64,000 nt of DNA from Zobellia galactanivorans. Lineage in GTDB: Bacteria; Bacteroidota; Bacteroidia; Flavobacteriales; Flavobacteriaceae. A model generated the notes under the pieces. That model was not told the origin of the DNA. It did not search any database and saw nothing but the letters and a program-made list of their open reading frames with translations. Below, in pieces: positions 59,558 through 64,000 of the stretch. The translations under genes and the position numbers were made by a program. Each line of letters opens with the position of its first letter. Position 1 is the first letter of the stretch. The stretch covers positions 620,001 to 684,000 of the forward strand of contig NC_015844.1 in assembly GCF_000973105.1 (NCBI RefSeq), read 5' to 3'.

Positions 59558-60533
59558 CGAAGAACTCCACTTCAACAACCGAATTCCGTTAGACGAACTG
59601 AAAAACGCTGTTGAACAAATAAAAAAAGAACTCTCAAAAGTCATTATCGGACAAGATAATTTTATAGAACTTTTGATCGTATCACTTTTGGTAGACGGCC
59701 ACGTCCTTATAGAAGGGGTGCCCGGGATTGCCAAGACGGTTACGGCCAAACTCTTTGCCAAAACCCTGAAAACCGATTTTAGCCGGATCCAGTTTACCCC
59801 TGACCTAATGCCCAGTGACATTCTCGGCACCTCCATTTTCAATGTAAAACAGTCGGAATTCGAATACAAAAAAGGTCCTATATTTTCAAATATCGTTTTG
59901 ATCGACGAAATCAACCGTGCCCCTGCCAAAACCCAAGCCGCCATGTTCGAGACCATGGAGGAAAGACAGATTACCATGGACGGCCAGACCTATAAAATGG
60001 ATCGGCCCTTTATGGTATTGGCCACCCAAAACCCCATTGAACAAGAAGGCACCTATGCCCTTCCCGAAGCACAACTAGACCGATTTCTGTTTAAAATAAA
60101 GGTAGATTATCCTTCTCTGGAAGAAGAGGTCTTGATCATTAAGAGCCACCATGAACGAAAAGGAGCCATAGCCAAAGAAACAATCAATGGTGTAGTGAGC
60201 CCCGATGAACTGAACGAATACAAAAACAAGATCCAAGAGGTTATCGTTGAGGAAAAGGTTATCAAATATATTGCGGACATTATCACCAAAACGAGAAACC
60301 ACCCCCATTTATATTTAGGCGGCTCGCCTAGGGCGTCGATTGCCACTTTAAATGCGGCCAAGGCCTTTGCCGCGATCAATGGAAGGGATTTTGTAACACC
60401 AGAAGATGTCAAAAAAGCACTTGTACCCGTACTCAACCACCGGGTCATTCTAACGCCTGAACGCGAAATGGAAGGCATGACCACCGAAAGCGTGGTACAA
60501 ATGATAACCGAGTCGGTGGAAATCCCGAGGTAA
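59535..60533 (+). CDS. MoxR family AAA+ ATPase
   Basis: This 332-residue ATPase has Walker A GVPGIAKT at residues 61-68, Walker B VLIDEINRAP at residues 121-130, sensor-type FMVLATQNPIEQEGTY, and a C-terminal part with LYLGGSPRASIATLNAAKAF, all typical of MoxR. Such ATPases act as chaperones that insert metals or mature protein complexes. It is translated from inside the end of DUF4350 and followed two bases later by DUF58, its usual partner. No von Willebrand type gene follows. Confidence 0.95.
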   Translation: MEETHDPNEELHFNNRIPLDELKNAVEQIKKELSKVIIGQDNFIELLIVSLLVDGHVLIEGVPGIAKTVTAKLFAKTLKTDFSRIQFTPDLMPSDILGTSIFNVKQSEFEYKKGPIFSNIVLIDEINRAPAKTQAAMFETMEERQITMDGQTYKMDRPFMVLATQNPIEQEGTYALPEAQLDRFLFKIKVDYPSLEEEVLIIKSHHERKGAIAKETINGVVSPDELNEYKNKIQEVIVEEKVIKYIADIITKTRNHPHLYLGGSPRASIATLNAAKAFAAINGRDFVTPEDVKKALVPVLNHRVILTPEREMEGMTTESVVQMITESVEIPR

Positions 60534-60535
60534 AT

Positions 60536-61867
60536 ATGCAGTTTTTAAGATCGCTCTACATACATAACGTTTTCTTTCGGTATATCGCCCTACTTGCCGC
60601 CTGCTTTATCATGAGCTATTGGCTTCCCGTACTTTACCCCATTGCCTGGCTTTTGACCATGCTATTGGCAGCCCTACTGCTCTTTGACCTGTACCTGCTC
60701 TACTCCGTCCCCAAAGCTATCCGGGGCCTGCGGACACTTCCCAAAAAGCTATCGAACAGCGACGAAAACCCCATCACCATACAATTTGAAAACCTCTACC
60801 CTTTCACCTCCTACCTATCTATCATAGACGAGCTTCCGATACAGTTCCAAAAACGTGATTTTGAATACCGAACACAATTAAAAAAAGGTGAAAAACGAGA
60901 ACACCGATACACTGTACGCCCCGTTGAACGCGGCGAATATGTGTTCGGCCACCTGAACATCTATGCTTCTTCCCCACTTAGGATCATCAAACGAAGATTC
61001 GTATTTCAAAATGATCAAATGGTGCCGGTCTATCCCAGCATCATTCAGATGCAGCAGTACGATTTCTTGGCCATGAACAACCGCCTCACGGAAGTGGGAC
61101 TCAAAAAGATACGTCGGATCGGGCACACCCAAGAATTTGAGCAAATCAAGGAATACGTTCTAGGTGACGATTACAGGACCGTAAACTGGAAGGCCACCGC
61201 CAAAAACAACCAGTTGATGGTCAATCAATACCAAGATGAACGTTCACAACCTATCTATTCCGTTATTGACACCGGACGTGTCATGAAAATGCCCTTTAAC
61301 GGCCTAAAACTCTTAGATTATGCCATCAACTCCGCTTTGGCCTTTTCAAATGTTGCCCTAAAACGAAACGACAAAACGGGCATGATCACTTTTTCAAAGA
61401 AAATAGAATCCTTTGTTCCGGCAATTCAGAAAATTACCCACCTCAACACTATACTTGAAAAGCTTTACCACATCAATACCGAATTTACCGATGCCGATTA
61501 CGGCATGCTGTATGCCCATATAAAACGCAATGTCAACCAACGCAGTTTACTGCTCTTGTACACCAACTTTGAACACATATCCGCCCTGAAAAGGCAACTT
61601 CCCTTTTTAGTGGCCATTGCCAAAAAACACCTTCTTGTGGTCATATTTTTTGAGAACACCGAACTGGAAGAACTCATATCAAAAGAGGCAGAAGACCTTC
61701 AGGGCATCTACCATAAAACCATTGCCGAAAAATTCTCGCTCGAAAAACGACTGATGCAAAAAGAACTTCAAAAATACGGAATACAGACTATTCTTACGCG
61801 ACCTGAAAAGCTTACCGTCAACACTATTAACACCTATTTAGAGATTAAGGCACGCGGACTTCTATAA
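60536..61867 (+). CDS. DUF58 domain-containing protein
   Basis: This 443-residue protein has two N-terminal membrane segments (FRYIALLAACFIMSYWLP and AWLLTMLLAALLLFDLYLLY). A beta-rich part with HRYTVRPVERGEYVFGHLNI follows, then the DUF58 core EYVLGDDYRTVNWKATAKNN (about residues 205-224), which leads into a von Willebrand A-like domain with YSVIDTGRVM. It is the last gene of the operon and forms the standard MoxR partner. Its function is linked to envelope or stress maturation in other bacteria. Confidence 0.92.
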   Translation: MQFLRSLYIHNVFFRYIALLAACFIMSYWLPVLYPIAWLLTMLLAALLLFDLYLLYSVPKAIRGLRTLPKKLSNSDENPITIQFENLYPFTSYLSIIDELPIQFQKRDFEYRTQLKKGEKREHRYTVRPVERGEYVFGHLNIYASSPLRIIKRRFVFQNDQMVPVYPSIIQMQQYDFLAMNNRLTEVGLKKIRRIGHTQEFEQIKEYVLGDDYRTVNWKATAKNNQLMVNQYQDERSQPIYSVIDTGRVMKMPFNGLKLLDYAINSALAFSNVALKRNDKTGMITFSKKIESFVPAIQKITHLNTILEKLYHINTEFTDADYGMLYAHIKRNVNQRSLLLLYTNFEHISALKRQLPFLVAIAKKHLLVVIFFENTELEELISKEAEDLQGIYHKTIAEKFSLEKRLMQKELQKYGIQTILTRPEKLTVNTINTYLEIKARGLL

Positions 61868-61920
61868 AACTTAAGGTTTTCAATTAAATTGATTTTACAA
61901 ATAAATTTTTCATAAGATTT

Positions 61921-61952
61921 CAACAGTTTATCCCCAAAAATTCTGTTGATAA
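61921..61952. other. Inverted repeat with DnaA-box-like sequences
   Basis: TTATCCCCA (61928-61936) differs from the DnaA box TTATCCACA by one base. TGTTGATAA (61944-61952) is the inverse of TTATCAACA, also one mismatch. They lie within an inverted repeat of CAACAG (61921-61926) and CTGTTG (61943-61948) in AT-rich DNA. No dnaA or dnaN is near, so an origin is not claimed. Confidence 0.3.
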
Positions 61953-62091
61953 CTTTTTGGAGGAAAAACAGCAATTTGTCAACCCTTATTCTGCTTATAT
62001 ATCATCGACAAAATGCACACCTAATAACCTTAGTTTATACCTCTAGACGAAATACCACGGCAAAAATTATAGTATTATTCTGTAAATTGCA

Positions 62092-62102
62092 CCCCCCCCC
62101 CC
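62092..62102 (+). repeat. Eleven-base C tract upstream of the 62163 gene
   Basis: A run of 11 C lies 60 bases ahead of an ATG, straight after TGTAAATTGC, which resembles a -7 element (TAnnTTTG with one T missing). The rest of the region is AT-rich, so a run of this length is unexpected. Such tracts change length by slippage and can switch transcription. A hairpin, GGTAT and ATACC, follows it. Confidence 0.7.
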
Positions 62103-62162
62103 ACGGTATGCGGAATACCACAGAGAAAAACTATACGACGAACCAAACCTACTAGAACAGGA

Positions 62163-62696
62163 ATGAAAGAAACACTTCCACGATTTGCGAAATCATCAAA
62201 GAACATCGTAAATTTTTCAGATAAAAAACCAAAGTATAGGTTTCGTCTTGTCGATTTCAAAAACAAAGATTACAAAACCGATCTTTTATTATGTCAGACC
62301 CAATGCAATTTAGAAATCCTACCTAAAGGGGTTATGATAGTAGGGAATTTTGATGGCAACGACAACATCATCCCCTTGCTGAAAGACGAAATACGCTCAA
62401 TTAGCTTGATCAGAGGAAAGGAAACCATTGATACATTCTGCTTATCGCCCATGCATATTTTACTCAAATTGGGCATCCCTAGTAGCATCTCGCGCTATTT
62501 TAAAGTATACCCATCGGAACACAAGATTACGGAGACCCAGGTCGTCATCAAATGTGATGAATACCAACTAAAGCTGATAACCAGCGGTAACGACTACGGT
62601 AAGCTACTCCGAATTTTCAAAAAGGCGGGATATACAGACGAATTAAACCTTGTTCAAAAACCGACATTAAGTCTTTTGAACTACAATCTTTATTAG
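62163..62696 (+). CDS. Unknown protein, PH-like fold suspected
   Basis: This 177-residue soluble protein without a signal peptide has a strand-rich pattern: KYRFRLVDFKNKDYKTDLLL, LEILPKGVMIVGNFDGN, IRSISLIRGKETIDTFCLS, HILLKLGIPSSISRYF and VVIKCDEYQLKLITSGND, ending in a helix LLRIFKKAGY. The order of strands and a final helix resembles bacterial PH-like domains. I do not recognise a named family. The upstream region holds an 11-base C tract that may affect expression. It stands alone between the DUF58 operon and the DUF3500 gene. Confidence 0.65.
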   Translation: MKETLPRFAKSSKNIVNFSDKKPKYRFRLVDFKNKDYKTDLLLCQTQCNLEILPKGVMIVGNFDGNDNIIPLLKDEIRSISLIRGKETIDTFCLSPMHILLKLGIPSSISRYFKVYPSEHKITETQVVIKCDEYQLKLITSGNDYGKLLRIFKKAGYTDELNLVQKPTLSLLNYNLY

Positions 62697-62840
62697 TTTT
62701 CTACTATTTTAACAGCTTTTCAATATTGGCTTTCTTCACAAAAAGCACACTATAGCAAGTTTTAGGTCGAGTCTGTCCGCCAATTCAATTGAGTTCCCTA
62801 AATTTAGGGGATACCAGCACCTTTTAGCCAGACAAAAACC

Positions 62841-63860
62841 ATGACCGTCAAACAAAACCTAGTATCGCTGCTTGCCCTGGTTGCTTTTCAAATAGGACAA
62901 GCCCAAGAACTACATACGCTAGCGGAAACCTTTCTTCTTTCATTGACCGATGAACTACGCCAAGAAGCCCAGTTCAAACTAAGCGATGACGAACGTTTCA
63001 ATTTCAACTATATACCCCTAGAAAGAAAAGGCCCCACCTTCAAAGACTTTGACCCGGTTCAAAAAGAGGCCGCCCTGGCCTTGTTAAAAACATCGCTAAG
63101 TAAGGAAGGCTTACGTAAAACCTCTGAGATCATGGCCCTTGAAGACGTTTTGGCCGTCATCGAAAAGAAGCAACTCACTATGCCCGATGGATCCCCGATG
63201 CGGGATGCCCTTAACTACCATTTTTGCATTTTCGGAAACCCCACAGCCAAGGACTTTTGGGGCTGGCGTTTTGAAGGACATCACCTATCGTTGAACTTTG
63301 TAGCTTCCAAAGGAACCATCCTGTCGGCCACACCTTCCTTTATGGGCTCCAATCCGGGCATCGTGCCGCACGGAAAATCCAAGGGAAAACAAGTGCTTCA
63401 AAAGGAGACCGAAATGGGGTTTTCATTTGTTCACTCCTTATCAGAACAACAACTTGCCCAAGCCCTGTTTTCCGAAAAGGCACCCTACGAAATAATCACC
63501 GGTAACCAAAGAACCGTATCTCAACCAGAGCCTAGCGGAATTTCGTTCACCGATTTATCCAAAGCGCAAAAAAACCTCTTCCTAAACCTATTGGACCTCT
63601 ATTTGGGCAACTACGAAGCCAAGTTTTCAAAATCGCTAAAGTCCAAAATTGAAGAGGCCGGCATCAACACGCTTTCCTTTAGCTGGGCCGGAAGCCTAAA
63701 ACCCGGAAAAGGACACTATTACCGTATTTACGGACCAACCATACTTATAGAATACGACAATACCCAAAACAATGCCAACCATGTGCACACCGTAGTCCGC
63801 GACCTGACCAATGATTTCGGCCAAGATATTTTAAAACGGCACTACGAGCACAGCCATTAA
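62841..63860 (+). CDS. DUF3500 domain-containing exported protein
   Basis: This 339-residue protein has a signal peptide (NLVSLLALVAFQIGQAQE, cut after Ala-Gln). The body matches DUF3500: LSDDERFNFNYIPLERKG near residue 47, DALNYHFCIFGNP near residue 126, GWRFEGHHLSLNF near residue 140, and the C-terminal YYRIYGPTILIEYDNTQNNA near residue 293, ending in NHVHTVVRDLTNDFGQDIL. The histidine-rich ends may bind metal. The function is unknown. The gene is 26 bases ahead of a DinB gene in the same direction. Confidence 0.88.
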   Translation: MTVKQNLVSLLALVAFQIGQAQELHTLAETFLLSLTDELRQEAQFKLSDDERFNFNYIPLERKGPTFKDFDPVQKEAALALLKTSLSKEGLRKTSEIMALEDVLAVIEKKQLTMPDGSPMRDALNYHFCIFGNPTAKDFWGWRFEGHHLSLNFVASKGTILSATPSFMGSNPGIVPHGKSKGKQVLQKETEMGFSFVHSLSEQQLAQALFSEKAPYEIITGNQRTVSQPEPSGISFTDLSKAQKNLFLNLLDLYLGNYEAKFSKSLKSKIEEAGINTLSFSWAGSLKPGKGHYYRIYGPTILIEYDNTQNNANHVHTVVRDLTNDFGQDILKRHYEHSH

Positions 63861-63885
63861 ACCTCGGATCCTAAATTTTGAGAAG

Positions 63886-64000
63886 ATGCAAAACCCAAAA
63901 CCTGAAGTCTGGCTTCGCGGCCCTATTCCGGAAATACCCGCACTACTACAACCCGCGGCACACGCCCTGTTACAATCTTGCGAGGAAATAGAACGCTACC
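63886..64000 (+). CDS. DinB family protein, N-terminal part
   Basis: The first 38 codons of a gene that leaves the window at the right edge. The visible N-terminus, NPKPEVWLRGPIPEIPALLQ followed by PAAHALLQSCEEIERY, matches the start of the DinB/YfiT-like thiol-dependent family, where PAAHAL carries the first conserved histidine. It lies 26 bases after DUF3500, so the two may be co-transcribed. Confidence 0.78.
   Translation, partial: MQNPKPEVWLRGPIPEIPALLQPAAHALLQSCEEIERY

Noticed and set aside
61946-62155. 69-residue open frame in the gap after DUF58
   Set aside because: It crosses the DnaA-like repeats and the C tract, has no domain and no promoter, and its composition is that of intergenic DNA.

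Overview
This window looks like chromosomal housekeeping DNA from a member of the Flavobacteriaceae (Bacteroidota), probably marine and close to Zobellia, Maribacter or Arenibacter. The evidence is fourfold. Promoters match the Bacteroidota form (-7 TAnnTTTG, sometimes with TTG/TTTG about 17-20 bases upstream). Strong Shine-Dalgarno sequences are rare. DnaX lacks the usual zinc module. Many proteins belong to families typical of this group (DUF3822, DUF4126, head-GIN/DUF2807, UMF1-type MFS, the SpoIIM-MoxR-DUF58 cluster). I see no prophage, insertion sequence, CRISPR array, tRNA or rRNA.

Layout. 1-185: end of a yebC-type gene. 302-5687 (minus): a PlsC-like acyltransferase, then kdsB, a HAD phosphatase and a kdnB-like 8-oxidase that suggest 8-amino-Kdo in the lipopolysaccharide, then a DUF4126 membrane protein and a RecD-like helicase. 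5780-7795 (plus): an unknown membrane-anchored protein, DUF3822 and rsmD. RNase P RNA lies on the minus strand at about 7809-8115, followed by dnaX (plus). 10052-16853 (minus): a complete six-gene ebo cluster, eboA to eboF, plus a TMEM220-type gene. It has overlapping or touching genes and a -7 promoter element upstream of eboA. This is the most interesting system here: a conserved, poorly understood cluster linked in other bacteria to moving a secondary-metabolite precursor to the periplasm.

17032-30143: miaE, then ppk1-sixA, pdxH, and a block of rnz, DUF3291, a STAS-like protein, pyrB and pyrR. These are followed by rpsA with its own promoter and a leader of about 115 bases, a LysM protein, cmk and lon. 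30328-33302 (plus): an ECF sigma factor, a putative anti-sigma factor and two repeat-rich exported proteins (DUF4097-like and head-GIN/DUF2807). 33346-39996 (minus): an MFS transporter, a lipoprotein M48 protease, a GH31 alpha-glucosidase and glgB. A GH13 alpha-glucosidase at 47655 adds to this alpha-glucan capacity.

40185-50659: a lipoprotein with collagen-like triplets, an exported MsrB, a DUF1572 protein, lpdA, DUF3817, outer-membrane proteins, divergent aroQ and xerD, GH13 and a type II NADH dehydrogenase. 50986-54960: a second sigma factor with a membrane partner, a variant PlsC acyltransferase, divergent nudix and cyclophilin genes whose start codons share one CATG, and a TRIC-type channel. 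55021-61867: an RDD protein divergent from a tightly packed SpoIIM, membrane protein, DUF4129, DUF4350, MoxR, DUF58 operon. 61868-64000: an AT-rich gap with DnaA-box-like sequences and an 11-base C tract ahead of an unknown PH-like gene, then DUF3500 and the start of a DinB gene. Function calls come from reading the proteins by eye; no database search was run.
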